Assembly (NCBI RefSeq): GCF_000719865.1 | Contig: NZ_JOID01000020.1 | Span: 1 to 64,000, forward strand | Length of the DNA stretch: 64,000 bases | Direction of reading: 5' to 3' | DNA from: Streptomyces albus subsp. albus | Lineage (GTDB): Bacteria; Actinomycetota; Actinomycetes; Streptomycetales; Streptomycetaceae | In this document: positions 25,365 through 36,087 of the stretch, one piece after another | Numbering within the stretch: position 1 is the stretch's first letter | Layout: each line of letters begins with the position of its first letter | Program-made: the position numbers and the translations under genes | The notes under the pieces: model-generated | Database searches by the model: none | The model's input: the letters and a program-made list of their open reading frames with translations, nothing else | What the model was told of the DNA's origin: nothing

Positions 25365-27077
25365 TCAGTCCCCGGAGGGGCGGGACGGGCTTTCCGGGGA
25401 GGGGCGGCGGAGCGCCAGGAGGAGAAGCTTGCCGCCCTGCCAGAGGGCGTCGCCGATCAGGATGAACGTCCACAGCCGGCCCGCGCCGTAGAGCAGGCCG
25501 GTGACGGGCGAGCCCTGCACTCTGCCGCCGCTGAGCAGCAGTTCGCCGAAGTCCCCGGTGAGCAGGTCCTTCAGCCAGGACAGGCCGACGACGAGCAGGA
25601 CGAGCTGGGCCGCCGCGAACAGCGCGGCGTGCAGGCCGAGTTCGCGCCGGATCTGCCGGGGGGTCTTCTGCTTCCCCTTCTCCTTCTGCTGGTTCTCCTT
25701 CTGCTGGGGTTTCCGCGTCGTCGCCGCCGCCGTCGTCCCGGTGTCCGTCTCCGCCCGGCTCTCCGCTCCGGACGCACCGTCCGCCGCTGCCGACGCCTGC
25801 GGCTTCTCCGGCCGTCCCGGCCGCTCCGGCGCCGGGGGCGGGACATCCGCGACCCCGAGCCTCCGCACGGCGCGCGGCACGACCACCGCGCCCGCCAGCA
25901 GGGGCACCGCCGCGACGAGGCAGGCGGCGGCCCAGTCGGCGCTGTCGTAGAGCACGCCCGCCGCCAGCGACCCGGTCAGGGCCCCCAGCAGGCGCGCCGA
26001 TTCGTACACCCCCATCCCGCGCCCGGCCTGTTCGCCCGACGCCTCGGCGATCACCGCCTGCCCGATCGGGATGACGGCCGCCCAGGCCAGCCCGCTGAGG
26101 ATCCACAGTCCCGCGATCACGAGGGGACTGGGCGCCCACGCCAGCCCGATGGCGAAGCCCGCGCTGGAGAGCGAGGCGGCCATGAGCACCCGGGAGCGGC
26201 CGAACCGCACCACATACCTGTGCAGGTGTTCGGCGGCGACGCTCATGGCGATGGCGCCGGGCAGGAACACGAAGGCGATCTCGCCGATTTCCAGGTCGAA
26301 GCCGCGCTGCAGGTGCAGGAGCAGCAGCAGGGAGACGGCGGACTCGGCCGTCATCGTCAGCACCACGGCGAGCAGCATGGGCCGCAGCTTGCGTCCCACG
26401 GCGCCGAGACCCGCCGCGGCCGTGCCCTCCGCCACTTCTCCCTCCGCCGTCTCTCCGTCCGCGCCGGCCCTCGGGTGCCCGGGCCGCCGGGGCGAGACCA
26501 GCAGCAGCACCGCGGCCGCCGCGCACGCCGCCGCGCAGGCGAGGAAGACCCCGGTGTAGTCGATGAGGCCGATCAGCGTCATACCGGCGATGAACGCCAC
26601 CCAGGCGCCGGTCTCCTGGGAGGACAGCAGCCGGGGGAAGACAGCGGAGTCCTCCGCGAGCCGTTCGCTGATGATCGCCCGGACGCTCACCCACAGCAGC
26701 GCGCCCCCCACACCGCCGACGGCGGCGGCCGCGTAGGCGACGGGGGCACTCTGCGCGAGGGCGTAGCCGGCGGCCGAGACGCCGTAGAGCGCGGCTCCCG
26801 CCGCGGCCACGTACCGGCGCTCGAACGTGTCGGCCAGCACACCGGCGACCGGCCGGAAGACCATCGACAAGACCATCTCGACGGCCAGCAGCACGCCGAC
26901 CTCGGTGGCGCTCAGCCCGATGGCCGCCCCGGCCCACAACGGCAGGACGAAATCGATGAGTTCGTTCGGGCCATTGGTCAGCATGGCCGCGAGCAGCGTG
27001 TTCCCCTCGCGCCGCCGCCGTCGGCGCGCGTCCGCTTCCGCGTCCGCCCCCGCGGCCACTGGAACGTGTTCGGTCAT
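25365..27077 (-). CDS. MFS transporter with appended C-terminal membrane segment
   Basis: About 570 residues. The ATG at 27077 has GGGGGAT upstream; the open frame extends to 27221 without coding character. The first 440 residues form a 12-helix MFS permease, with the loop 2-3 motif as RPVAGVLADTFERR. A linker rich in Gln, Lys and Glu (QKENQQKEKGKQKTPRQ) leads to an extra C-terminal part with two more hydrophobic stretches (AALFAAAQLVLLVVGLSWL and LLYGAGRLWTFILIGDALW). That tail is unusual for MFS and might be a separate domain. The substrate is unknown. Confidence 0.85.
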   Translation of the reverse strand: MTEHVPVAAGADAEADARRRRRREGNTLLAAMLTNGPNELIDFVLPLWAGAAIGLSATEVGVLLAVEMVLSMVFRPVAGVLADTFERRYVAAAGAALYGVSAAGYALAQSAPVAYAAAAVGGVGGALLWVSVRAIISERLAEDSAVFPRLLSSQETGAWVAFIAGMTLIGLIDYTGVFLACAAACAAAAVLLLVSPRRPGHPRAGADGETAEGEVAEGTAAAGLGAVGRKLRPMLLAVVLTMTAESAVSLLLLLHLQRGFDLEIGEIAFVFLPGAIAMSVAAEHLHRYVVRFGRSRVLMAASLSSAGFAIGLAWAPSPLVIAGLWILSGLAWAAVIPIGQAVIAEASGEQAGRGMGVYESARLLGALTGSLAAGVLYDSADWAAACLVAAVPLLAGAVVVPRAVRRLGVADVPPPAPERPGRPEKPQASAAADGASGAESRAETDTGTTAAATTRKPQQKENQQKEKGKQKTPRQIRRELGLHAALFAAAQLVLLVVGLSWLKDLLTGDFGELLLSGGRVQGSPVTGLLYGAGRLWTFILIGDALWQGGKLLLLALRRPSPESPSRPSGD

Positions 27078-27266
27078 GTCCATCCCCCGTCGGACCGTCG
27101 TTCGAGCAGCTTCGAACGCTATGACGGGCCGGGCGGTGATGGCAAAGGGCCACGTCGCCAGGGGTGTTGGCGCACCCCGTCGCGCGGAAGCCGCGCCGCG
27201 ACGGGCCCGCCGGGAGCGCATCGCTCGGCGTTCATCCCGGTGACGTCGCGCCGGGATACGGCTGCC

Positions 27267-28151
27267 TCAGAGGACCGGCGGACGGCCCAGCCGGGTCATC
27301 AGCCGGACGGTGCGCCAGCGCATCGGGCGCCGCTCGCCGCACGGGGTGCGCCAGCCCTCCAGAAAGCCGGCCGCCCAGGCCCGCAGCCCGGCCGCTGAGC
27401 GGGTGCGGGCCAGGGTGAGCAGCGTCCAGACGCCCAGGTAGACGGGGATCAGCGGAAGCGGCAGCCGGCGACGGGCGAGCCAGACGCGGTTGCGGGCGGT
27501 CATCCGGTAGTAGACCGCGTGCCGGGCCGGGGAGGTCTTCGGGTGCTGGAGCAGCAGCTCCGGCTCGTAGCGGATCGTCCAGCCGGCGTCGAGGGCGCGC
27601 CAGGCGAGGTCCGTCTCCTCGTGGGTGAAGAAGAACTCCGCGGGCCAGTCGCCGGTCTCCGCCAGCATGCGCATCGAGAAGGCGTGGCCGCCGCCGAGGA
27701 ACGCGGTCACCGGGCCGCCGCGCATCGGATCACCGGCCCGCAGCCGGGGGACGTGGCGGCGCTGGGTCTCGCCGGTCTCGTCGGCGATGCGGAAGCCGAT
27801 GATGCCGAGGCGGGGGTCGGCGGCGAACAGGTCGCGCACCGTGCGGAAGACACCGGGGTCGACCAGTAGCCCGTCGTCGTCCAGCTCGACGGCGACGTCC
27901 ACGTCGCCGAACTCCCGCAGCCGGCGCAGGGCGACGTTCCGGCCCCCGGGGCAGCCGAGGTTCTCGTCGAGTTCGACGGCGGTCACCTCGCCCGGGTAAG
28001 CGGGGAACTCCGGGAGTGGCGTGCCGTTGCCCACGACGACGAGACGGACCGGAGCCACGTCCTGCTTGGCCACGGATGCCAGGAGGGCGTCCAGCTCCCG
28101 GGGGCGGTTCCCCATGGTCACGATGGCGACACCCAGGCGCGGTTCGGACAA
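27267..28151 (-). CDS. Family 2 glycosyltransferase
   Basis: About 294 residues. The most likely start is the TTG at 28151, eight bases after GGAG; an in-frame GTG at 28160 lacks spacing. The GT-A fold is plain: VAIVTMGNRPRELDALLASV at the N-terminus, nucleotide-binding ELDENLGCPGGRNVALR, the metal-binding motif VAVELDDDGLL, acceptor region FLGGGHAFSMR and catalytic FTHEETDLAWRALDAGW. It resembles rhamnosyl/galactosyl-transferases of cell-surface glycan assembly. A basic C-terminus with one hydrophobic segment (LPLIPVYLGVWTLLTLA) suggests membrane association. Confidence 0.9.
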   Translation of the reverse strand: MSEPRLGVAIVTMGNRPRELDALLASVAKQDVAPVRLVVVGNGTPLPEFPAYPGEVTAVELDENLGCPGGRNVALRRLREFGDVDVAVELDDDGLLVDPGVFRTVRDLFAADPRLGIIGFRIADETGETQRRHVPRLRAGDPMRGGPVTAFLGGGHAFSMRMLAETGDWPAEFFFTHEETDLAWRALDAGWTIRYEPELLLQHPKTSPARHAVYYRMTARNRVWLARRRLPLPLIPVYLGVWTLLTLARTRSAAGLRAWAAGFLEGWRTPCGERRPMRWRTVRLMTRLGRPPVL

Positions 28152-28360
28152 GACGGGCACTCCAGGCGTCGGCAGCGGTGCCCGTGATCGTAGCCGCTCA
28201 CCGCGGCCCTCTCGGCCCGTTGTGCGAACGGTCACTGGTGCGGAGGTCAGCGCTCGGACTCTCCGCCGGCAGGCCGGCGGTCGCCTCAAGACTGTGACAT
28301 CCCGCTTGCCGAGAAGCGGTACAAGGCGCGTCTGCACACACCCGAGACCAGGGAGTACTC

Positions 28361-28585
28361 ATGACCACCGTGGGCTGGGAGGAGACGAAGCGCCGCGCGC
28401 GGGAGCGGCGGGAGGCGGCCGGCCTGCCGATGCGGTCGGCTGAGGAGAAGCAGGCGGCGATGGACCGGCTCACAGCCGAGGTCCGGCCCTGCCGGCCGGC
28501 GGAGAACCCCCGGGAGCAGCCGCTTGGGCAACGGGACGTCGCAGCGCCGCGCGCATTCACAGGATCACACCCACATGGTGGCTGA
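28361..28585 (+). pseudogene. Decayed XRE-family antitoxin (HigA-like) remnant
   Basis: The first 45 codons (MTTVGWEETKRRARERREAA..., EEKQAAMDRLTAEVR) match the N-terminal extension of Streptomyces XRE antitoxins as I recall them. Where an intact gene would continue with a helix-turn-helix (LTQRDVAxxMxVTQxxVSxIE), this frame reads LGQRDVAAPRAFTG and stops, so the DNA-binding domain is lost. GGGAG precedes the ATG. The ATG overlaps a TGA closing a frame ending AEKRYKARLHTPETREYS, possibly the last trace of the partner toxin. The 3' end overlaps the end of the convergent AbiEii gene. Confidence 0.6.
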
Positions 28586-29464
28586 GCTGTTCCAGGAGCC
28601 TGTGATGACCGTACCCGTGAGGAGGGGGTCCGCGAAGGCGACGACGAGGTTGACCACATCGGTGAAGTGTTCCGGATATCCGCCCTGGGACGGCTTCTGC
28701 CGACGGCGCCAAGCGGCGTATGAGGACTGGCGGCGCTCAGCGAGTCCGGTGATCACGGAGCTGAGCGGTCTCAGCTCGATACCGCGGTGCGCGGCCGTGG
28801 CGGTCAGTGCCGTGGCGAGTTCCTCGCCGTCGAGGTTGTTCAGGGTCAGCAGACGATAGAGATCCGCGTAGTCCCGGTCGCGGGTGTTGAGGTCGCCGAG
28901 CGAGATCGCAGTCGAGAGCTTCTCGGCGATGACGGTGGTGAGCGGGTAGCCGAAAAGCTGGAAACTCCCCGGAGCGAGCTGCTGGGGGTAGTCGATGGTC
29001 CGAGGACCCGGGGTGACGGGGTCGCCGAAGCTGACGTCCAGTTGGAGCTTGAGACGTGCCCGGGCGATCGAAGCGGCCATGGACAGCCGCAGACCGTGGT
29101 ACTCGTCCTCCTCCCGGATGGGCACAGTCTTGAGTGTGCTGCAGTCGAACGCCACGCCGTCGTCGACCTCTGTGGCAGCGATGGCGGCGATCCGTCGGAT
29201 GATCTCGGTTTCCTCGCCGGGGAACGCGCGGCCGAGGATGTCGATGTCGCGGGTCATCCGGCGGGCGCCGAACTGGGCAAGCAGGAGACCGCCCTTGAGG
29301 ACGAAGTGCTTGCCGCCGAGTGGAGACGTCGCCAGGCGGTAGAGAAAGCGTTCGAGTACGTACTCGACCATGACCTCATCCGTGGAACGGCCGCTGCGGC
29401 GAGCCAGGTTGCGCAGGTCGTTGTAGACGCGGCCAGCGGCGGTGTCGCGGGTCGGATTGACCAT
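28565..29464 (-). CDS. AbiEii-family nucleotidyltransferase toxin
   Basis: 299 residues. The product is the toxin of a type IV-class AbiE system, a GTP-preferring nucleotidyltransferase-like protein linked to abortive phage infection. The nucleotidyltransferase motif is visible: FVLKGGLLLAQFG followed by RRMTRDIDILG (GG...DxD). Further conserved blocks are RLKLQLDVSFGDPV and TTVIAEKLSTAISLGDLNTRDRDYADLY, the AbiEii signature region. Its start overlaps the antitoxin stop (TGATG), so translation is coupled. The last 15 residues (TGSWNSSATMWV) overlap the XRE relic and may be a neo-terminus. Confidence 0.9.
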   Translation of the reverse strand: MVNPTRDTAAGRVYNDLRNLARRSGRSTDEVMVEYVLERFLYRLATSPLGGKHFVLKGGLLLAQFGARRMTRDIDILGRAFPGEETEIIRRIAAIAATEVDDGVAFDCSTLKTVPIREEDEYHGLRLSMAASIARARLKLQLDVSFGDPVTPGPRTIDYPQQLAPGSFQLFGYPLTTVIAEKLSTAISLGDLNTRDRDYADLYRLLTLNNLDGEELATALTATAAHRGIELRPLSSVITGLAERRQSSYAAWRRRQKPSQGGYPEHFTDVVNLVVAFADPLLTGTVITGSWNSSATMWV

Positions 29465-30078
29465 CAGGCGAGCACCGCCTCTACTGCGGGGCGGATCACG
29501 GAGAGCGCGCCCAGTTCACGGGCGATGTGCTGGAGCTCGCCGACTCCGCTCCGCCCACTGCGCCGCACGTAACGGCCGAGTGCGGACAGGGCCAGGCTCT
29601 CGCCGATCCTGCCGCGGTGGCGCATCGCGTCGACGACACTGCGGGCGGCACTGTACGTGGGGATGACCTCTCCCGGAGCAGCCTCGAAGGGTTCGACGCC
29701 AAGATCGAAGGTCTCCGCCGAGTACTGCGCCACCACGGTCGGGGGGTAAGAGATGGCGGGACGGCGTGAGCCGCGTGGGACTGCGATGTGTACCGCACTG
29801 GGGATGTCGTCGATCAGCTCATGGAGAGCCAGGGCTGACTCCCCACATACGACAGCGCGAGGCGCCCGTCTGCAAACGGCCAGGAGGTCCGTGTGAGCGG
29901 TCTCCGGTGCGTCCGCCCGCCGATAGACGCCACGCGTGAGCTCGTCCACATCTCCGTCCGTGACCAAGGACGCCAGGTCGCGGGACGAGAGCAATGCCTG
30001 GCGTGCCTGGGCGGTCGTGAAGGTGGGAGGGAGCGTCGCCAGCCGTTGTTGGCAGCGCGGACCTGCTGCGGGGTTCAT
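29464..30078 (-). CDS. AbiEi-family antitoxin/transcriptional regulator
   Basis: 204 residues, first gene of the AbiE operon. The N-terminal winged helix (LPPTFTTAQARQALLSSRDLASLVTDGDVDELTRGVYRR) is the AbiEi DNA-binding domain, which represses its own promoter by binding inverted repeats. The C-terminal part (AVVCGESALALHEL, VHIAVPRGSRRP, VDAMRHRGRIGESLALSAL) is the antitoxicity domain. The ATG lies inside the left arm of an 11-bp inverted repeat, lacks a ribosome site, and is preceded by TACACT with a 7-base gap, so the message is probably leaderless. Confidence 0.9.
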   Translation of the reverse strand: MNPAAGPRCQQRLATLPPTFTTAQARQALLSSRDLASLVTDGDVDELTRGVYRRADAPETAHTDLLAVCRRAPRAVVCGESALALHELIDDIPSAVHIAVPRGSRRPAISYPPTVVAQYSAETFDLGVEPFEAAPGEVIPTYSAARSVVDAMRHRGRIGESLALSALGRYVRRSGRSGVGELQHIARELGALSVIRPAVEAVLA

Positions 30079-30128
30079 GTATCAAAGTGTACCCCTGCCA
30101 ATTGTTGAGGGGGGCGATTTGATACATG
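30076..30128 (-). promoter_or_regulatory. AbiE operator: perfect 11-bp inverted repeat over the start codon
   Basis: CATGTATCAAA at 30076-30086 is exactly inverted as TTTGATACATG at 30118-30128. The spacer is 31 bp. The left arm contains the AbiEi start codon. TACACT (read leftward at 30086-30091) is a plausible -10 box. AbiEi proteins are known to bind paired inverted repeats and repress by bending DNA. Confidence 0.8.
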
Positions 30129-30221
30129 AGTGGTGTACTGGGCCCCTCGGCGCCGAACTGTGGCCGGAGGCAGGGGGCTTACCGGTGGCGGGTTTCGGGC
30201 GCGCCGGTCGGGGCCGACTCC

Positions 30222-31604
<1,383 letters not shown>

Positions 31605-31831
31605 GGCGGTACTCCCGGATCATCCCCGCGGTGGCGGGGAAACGGGCCGCCCGGCGGTCCACGGGGTGAGGGGGCCGGACGGCGGTGCGGGTGGGGTGGG
31701 GCGGTGGGCGGCACGAGGGGTGAGGAGCCGCGGGAGATCGTGTACGGGGCGCGAACCGGGCAGGTTGTGCCATGCGCTTCCGCCCCGTGCCACTCCACGG
31801 CCCGCCGGTGGGGCGGGCCGTGGAGCGCGGG
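31605..31831 (-). other. Spacer between glyA and sdaA
   Basis: A 227-bp spacer containing the glyA terminator hairpin at its right end. The rest has no gene. An sdaA promoter could lie here, but no clear hexamers were seen. Confidence 0.5.
31793..31825 (-). terminator. Terminator of the gcvT-gcvH-glyA operon
   Basis: CTCCACGGCCCGCC (31793-31806) and GGCGGGCCGTGGAG (31812-31825) form 14 perfect pairs with a 5-nt loop, six bases past the glyA stop. Confidence 0.75.
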
Positions 31832-33094
31832 CTACTTGAGCCCGGGGTACAGCGGGTGCTTCACCGTCAGGGCGGAGACCCGGGCGCGCAGCGCCTCGGC
31901 GTCGTAGCTCGGCTTGAGCGCCTCGGCGATGATGTCGGCGACCTCGCGGAAGTCGTCGTCGCCGAAGCCGCGGGTGGCGAGCGCCGGGGTGCCGATCCGC
32001 AGGCCGGAGGTGACCATCGGGGGGCGCGGGTCGTTCGGGACGGCGTTGCGGTTGACCGTGATGCCGACCTCGTGGAGGCGGTCCTCGGCCTGCTGCCCGT
32101 CCAGCTCGGAGTTCCGCAGGTCCACCAGGACGAGGTGGACGTCCGTGCCGCCGGAGAGGACGGAGACGCCGGCCGCGGTGACGTCCTCGGCCAGCAGCCG
32201 CTCCGCCAGGATCTTCGAGCCGGCGAGGGTGCGCCGCTGGCGGTCCTTGAACTCCTCGCTCGCCGCGACCTTGAAGGCCACGGCCTTGCCCGCGATGACG
32301 TGCATCAGCGGGCCGCCCTGCTGGCCGGGGAAGACCGCGGAGTTGATCTTCTTGGCCAGTTCGGCCGTGGAGAGGATCACACCGCCGCGCGGGCCGCCCA
32401 GCGTCTTGTGGGTGGTGGTGGTGACGATGTGGGCGTGCGGCACCGGGGAGGGGTGCAGGCCCGCGGCGACCAGGCCGGCGAAGTGCGCCATGTCCACCAT
32501 GAGGTAGGCGCCGACCTCGTCCGCGATCCGCCGGAAGGCCGCGAAGTCGAGCTGCCGCGGGTAGGCGGACCAGCCCGCGATGATCAGCTTGGGCCGCTCC
32601 TCCTTGGCGAGCCGCTCGACCTCGTCCATGTCGACCCGGCCGGTCTCGGCGTCGACGTGGTAGGCGGCCACCTTGTAGAGCTTGCCGGAGAAGTTGATCT
32701 TCATGCCGTGGGTGAGGTGCCCGCCATGCGCCAGGTTCAGGCCCAGGATGGTGTCCCCGGGGCTGAGCACGGCGGCCATCGCGGCGGCGTTCGCCTGGGC
32801 GCCCGAGTGCGGCTGGACGTTGGCGGCCTCGGCCCCGAACAGCTCCTTGATCCGCTCGATGGCCAGCCGTTCGACGACGTCGACGTGCTCGCAGCCGCCG
32901 TAGTAGCGGCGGCCGGGGTAACCCTCGGCGTACTTGTTGGTCAGGACCGAACCCTGGGCCTCCAGCACCGCGACCGGCGCGAAGTTCTCCGAGGCGATCA
33001 TTTCCAGGGTGGACTGCTGGCGGTCGAGTTCGGCGTCGACGGCGGCGGCGACGTCCGGGTCGACTGCGTGCAGGGAGTCGTTGAGAAGCGACAT
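31832..33094 (-). CDS. glyA: Serine hydroxymethyltransferase
   Basis: 420 residues, usual length. It converts serine and tetrahydrofolate to glycine and 5,10-methylene-THF with PLP. The PLP-lysine motif [15 protein letters not shown] is intact, as are ASENFAP and [18 protein letters not shown] near the N-terminus. It is the third gene of gcvT-gcvH-glyA under a glycine riboswitch, so it probably runs in the direction that consumes excess glycine together with the cleavage system. The spacer to gcvH is 32 bp. Confidence 0.97.
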   Translation of the reverse strand: MSLLNDSLHAVDPDVAAAVDAELDRQQSTLEMIASENFAPVAVLEAQGSVLTNKYAEGYPGRRYYGGCEHVDVVERLAIERIKELFGAEAANVQPHSGAQANAAAMAAVLSPGDTILGLNLAHGGHLTHGMKINFSGKLYKVAAYHVDAETGRVDMDEVERLAKEERPKLIIAGWSAYPRQLDFAAFRRIADEVGAYLMVDMAHFAGLVAAGLHPSPVPHAHIVTTTTHKTLGGPRGGVILSTAELAKKINSAVFPGQQGGPLMHVIAGKAVAFKVAASEEFKDRQRRTLAGSKILAERLLAEDVTAAGVSVLSGGTDVHLVLVDLRNSELDGQQAEDRLHEVGITVNRNAVPNDPRPPMVTSGLRIGTPALATRGFGDDDFREVADIIAEALKPSYDAEALRARVSALTVKHPLYPGLK

Positions 33095-33126
33095 CAGGTC
33101 TTCCCGATCGGTGGCAGGGAGGGGCT

Positions 33127-33510
33127 TCAGTTGCCGGTGAAGGCCGCGTACTCGTCCGCGGTGAGCAGCTCGGGCTCGCCCGCGCTCTCGTCGGTCCTCA
33201 CCTTGAACAGCCAGCCGCCCTCGTAGGGGGCGGAGTTCACCAGCGCGGGATCGTCCACGACGTCCTGGTTGACCTCGGTGATCTCGCCGGAGACCGGCGC
33301 GTACAGGTCGCTGACGGACTTGGTCGACTCCAGCTCACCGCAGGGTTCGCCCGCGGTGACCGTGTCGCCGACCTCCGGAAGCTGGACGTAGACGACGTCA
33401 CCGAGCGCGTCGGCCGCGTGAGAGGTGATGCCCACAGTGGACACGCCCTCCTCGGCGGCGGTCAGCCACTCGTGCTCCTTGCTGTAGCGCAGCTGCTGGG
33501 GGTTGCTCAT
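33127..33510 (-). CDS. gcvH: Glycine cleavage system H protein
   Basis: 127 residues. The lipoyl carrier of the glycine cleavage complex: it shuttles the aminomethyl group from P protein to T protein. The lipoylation site is the Lys in [14 protein letters not shown]; the flanking PLPEVGD-like QLPEVGDTV and GGWLFKV are also conserved. The ATG follows AGGAGA. gcvP and gcvL are not in the window, as expected where gcvP is encoded elsewhere. Confidence 0.97.
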   Translation of the reverse strand: MSNPQQLRYSKEHEWLTAAEEGVSTVGITSHAADALGDVVYVQLPEVGDTVTAGEPCGELESTKSVSDLYAPVSGEITEVNQDVVDDPALVNSAPYEGGWLFKVRTDESAGEPELLTADEYAAFTGN

Positions 33511-33659
33511 GGCCTGATTCTCCTGGATTCGGTGAGGTGCTCGTGCGCGGGTCTTGACACGTGGGACGGACGGCGGGAAAAGCGGGACGACGCGGCGACG
33601 CCGGGGAACGCCGGGGGACGCCGGGGAACGCCCGGAAATCCCCGGGCGGCCGGGAAGCC

Positions 33660-34790
33660 TCAGCGCTGCCGCTTGTAGAAGGGCAGGGCCACGACCTCGT
33701 ACGGCTCGTGGCGGCCGCGGATGTCCACGGCGACACCGGGGGTGCCCGGCTCGGCGTACGCGGGGTCCACGTACGCCATGGCGAGCGGCTTGCCCAGGGT
33801 CGGGGAGGGGGCGCCGGAGGTGACCTCGCCGATCACCCCGCCGCCGTCCGCGGCCACCACCGCGTAGCCGGCGCGCGGCACCCGGCGGCCCTCGGCGACC
33901 AGGCCGACGAGCTTCCGCGGCGGGGCCTCCCCGGCGCGCGCCGCGGCGGCCTCCAGGGCCTCGCGGCCGACGAAGCGCCCGCCGTTCGTGGTCTTGTCGA
34001 ACTTCACCACCCGGCCGAGCCCGGCGTCGAACGGGGTGAGGGCGGTGCTCAGCTCGTGCCCGTAGAGCGGCATCCCGGCCTCCAGGCGCAGGGTGTCCCG
34101 GCAGGACAGGCCGCAGGGGACCAGACCGGCGTCCTTCCCGGCCTCGCTCAGCGCCCGCCACAGCGGCTCGGCGTCGCCCGGGGCGGTGAAGAGCTCGAAG
34201 CCGTCCTCGCCCGTGTAGCCGGTCCGGGCGATGAGGGCGGGGACGCCGGCGACGGTGCCGGGCAGCCCGGCGTAGTACTTCAGACCGTCCAGGTCCGCGT
34301 CGGTGAGCGAGCCGAGGATGCCGGCGGACTCGGGGCCCTGCACCGCGATCAGCGCGTAGTTCTCGCGGTCGTCCGCCACCGCCGCGTCGAAGCCGCCGGC
34401 GCGCTCCGTCAGCGCGTCCAGCACCACCTGGGCGTTGGAGGCGTTGGCGACGACCATGTACCGCTCCGCGTCGAGGCGGTAGACGATCAGGTCGTCGAGG
34501 ATGCCGCCGCCCGGCTCGCAGATCATGGTGTAGCGGGCGCGGCCGGCCGCGAGCGTGGAGAGATTGCCGACCAGGGCGTAGTCCAGCAGTTCCCCGGCCT
34601 CCGGGCCCGTCACGGTGATCTCGCCCATGTGGGAGAGGTCGAAGAGGCCGGCCCGGGTGCGGACGGCGGTGTGCTCGTCCCGCTCACTGCCGTAGCGCAG
34701 CGGCATGTCCCAGCCGGCGAAGTCGGTCATCGAGGCACCGAGCGAGCGGTGCAGCGCGTCGAGCGGGGTGCGGCGAGGGGCGTCGGTCAT
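33660..34790 (-). CDS. gcvT: Glycine cleavage system T protein (aminomethyltransferase)
   Basis: 376 residues; the ATG at 34790 follows GGGAG. It transfers the methylene group from H protein to tetrahydrofolate and releases ammonia. Conserved features are [35 protein letters not shown] at the N-terminus, the folate-binding [12 protein letters not shown] and the Asp-containing [17 protein letters not shown]. First gene of the operon, directly behind the tandem glycine riboswitch, so expression should rise with glycine. Confidence 0.97.
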   Translation of the reverse strand: MTDAPRRTPLDALHRSLGASMTDFAGWDMPLRYGSERDEHTAVRTRAGLFDLSHMGEITVTGPEAGELLDYALVGNLSTLAAGRARYTMICEPGGGILDDLIVYRLDAERYMVVANASNAQVVLDALTERAGGFDAAVADDRENYALIAVQGPESAGILGSLTDADLDGLKYYAGLPGTVAGVPALIARTGYTGEDGFELFTAPGDAEPLWRALSEAGKDAGLVPCGLSCRDTLRLEAGMPLYGHELSTALTPFDAGLGRVVKFDKTTNGGRFVGREALEAAAARAGEAPPRKLVGLVAEGRRVPRAGYAVVAADGGGVIGEVTSGAPSPTLGKPLAMAYVDPAYAEPGTPGVAVDIRGRHEPYEVVALPFYKRQR

Positions 34791-34841
34791 GGCGGTGGCT
34801 CCCTGACGAAGGTGGCGGGACTCTGCGCGGCGTCGGCAACA

Positions 34842-35068
34842 CAGTCTCCCCATCTGTCATGGAACCTGAGAGCTTCGCCACAACCGTGCGTACGGGTACG
34901 TACCAGGAGTCGCGGCTTGCACCTTGGGTGGGGACGCCCCCGTAAGGGACGGCCCGCTTTCCAGATTTGCCTCGTCCGCGCGGTACGGGGCCTGAGAGAT
35001 TCAAGGGAGGACTTGCTCCTTCGGCGCCCCGGGGACGGCACGGCGGCCGGACCGGGGACTCTCCCGCG
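34842..35068 (-). promoter_or_regulatory. Tandem glycine riboswitch
   Basis: Reading leftward the leader shows two aptamers: GCGGGAGAGTC, GCGCCGAAGGAGCAAGTC and TCTCAGG of aptamer 1, then a short linker region with GAGGCAAATCTGGAAAGCGGG. Aptamer 2 has CACCCAAGGTGCAAGCC, GAAGCTCTCAGG, and CCATGACAGATGGGGAGA. These are the conserved cores of both halves. It ends about 50 nt before gcvT. Glycine binding should switch the operon on. Confidence 0.94.
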
Positions 35069-35206
35069 CGGATTCGAACGGCGGTATGCAGTTGGCGCGG
35101 TCATCATCGCACGGGAAGCGGAATAGCGGACCGGAGGGAACCGGAGAACCTGTCCGCAGGGTCCGTCTCATCAGCACATCGCGGAACCGCGCACCGGGTA
35201 TCGACG

Positions 35207-35235
35207 TTGTAACGCGGCACCGTTCTTGCCAGGCT
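35207..35235 (+). promoter_or_regulatory. Candidate promoter for the P-loop protein gene
   Basis: TTGTAA (35207-35212) and CAGGCT (35230-35235) are 17 bp apart and about 57 bp upstream of the GTG start. It is a plausible vegetative promoter; the -10 is weak. Confidence 0.4.
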
Positions 35236-35292
35236 GGCCGCGCCGGCGGGCAGTCCGGGAGTCAGTGACCGCACAGAGGGGGGACGATCAGG

Positions 35293-36087
35293 GTGCAGGT
35301 TCGGGTCCAGGGGATGTACGCGATCACGCCGCGGGCCGCGGCGGAAGCGGAGACCGCGCAGTCGGCGGGCCGCGGAGCCGCGGCGGAAGCGGAGTCCTCC
35401 GCCGGACCGGAGACCGGAACGGAGGCCCCGGGGCGGGCCCCGGCGGAGACGCCGGCGGGGGAGTGGACGGCGTCCGCGTGCCCGCCCGCCGCCGGCCCGG
35501 ACACGGCCGAGACGGATCTGCGCGGCCGCCGGCCGTCCGCGCTGCGCTACCCGGCCGGGGACGTCCTCGTCGTCTCCGGGCTCCCCGGCAGCGGCAAGAG
35601 CACGCTGATCGAACGGGCCACCGCCGCCCTCGACGCCCGTGGCGGGCCGGTCCACCGCATCGACTCCCAGGACGCCCGCGACCGCTGGCAGCGCCGGCTG
35701 CCCGCCGCCCTGCCGTACGCCCTCTACCGCCCGCTGGTGCGCGCCGCGCACTACGCCGGGCTGCGCCGGGCGCTGCGCTCGGGCGCCAGTGTCGTCGTCC
35801 ACGACTGCGGAACGCTGACCTGGGTGCGCCGCTGGCTGGCGCGCGACGCCCGGCGCCGGGGCCGCGGCCTGCACCTGGCGCTGCTGGACGTCTCCCCGGA
35901 GACGGCCCTCGCCGGGCAGCTCTCGCGCGGCCGGGGCGTCTCCGGCTACGCCTTCGCGCGCCACCGCCGGGCGGTGGCACGGCTGGTCGCCGAGGCGGAG
36001 GCCGGCCGGGCGCCGGAGGGCTGCGTCTCCGTGGTGCTGCTCGACCGCACCTCCGCGAGCGCACTGGACACCATCGGCTTCGGCTGA
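35293..36087 (+). CDS. P-loop kinase-like ATP-binding protein
   Basis: 264 residues; the GTG follows a GGGGGG run. The first 90 residues are Ala/Glu/Gly-rich and look disordered. From about 93 comes a P-loop NTPase of the AAA_33/zeta-toxin-like kinase class: VLVVSGLPGSGKSTLIERATAAL, then HRIDSQDARDRWQRRLP (a DSD-like segment), VVVHDCGTLTWVRRWLAR and an LID-like Arg-rich part (SRGRGVSGYAFARHRRA). It may phosphorylate a small molecule or nucleotide. It is divergent from the gcv operon and monocistronic; substrate unknown. Confidence 0.8.
   Translation: MQVRVQGMYAITPRAAAEAETAQSAGRGAAAEAESSAGPETGTEAPGRAPAETPAGEWTASACPPAAGPDTAETDLRGRRPSALRYPAGDVLVVSGLPGSGKSTLIERATAALDARGGPVHRIDSQDARDRWQRRLPAALPYALYRPLVRAAHYAGLRRALRSGASVVVHDCGTLTWVRRWLARDARRRGRGLHLALLDVSPETALAGQLSRGRGVSGYAFARHRRAVARLVAEAEAGRAPEGCVSVVLLDRTSASALDTIGFG

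Noticed and set aside
27078..27221. Upstream extension of the MFS gene
   Set aside because: The residues are Arg/Ala-rich and unlike a transporter N-terminus, and the ribosome site favours the ATG at 27077.
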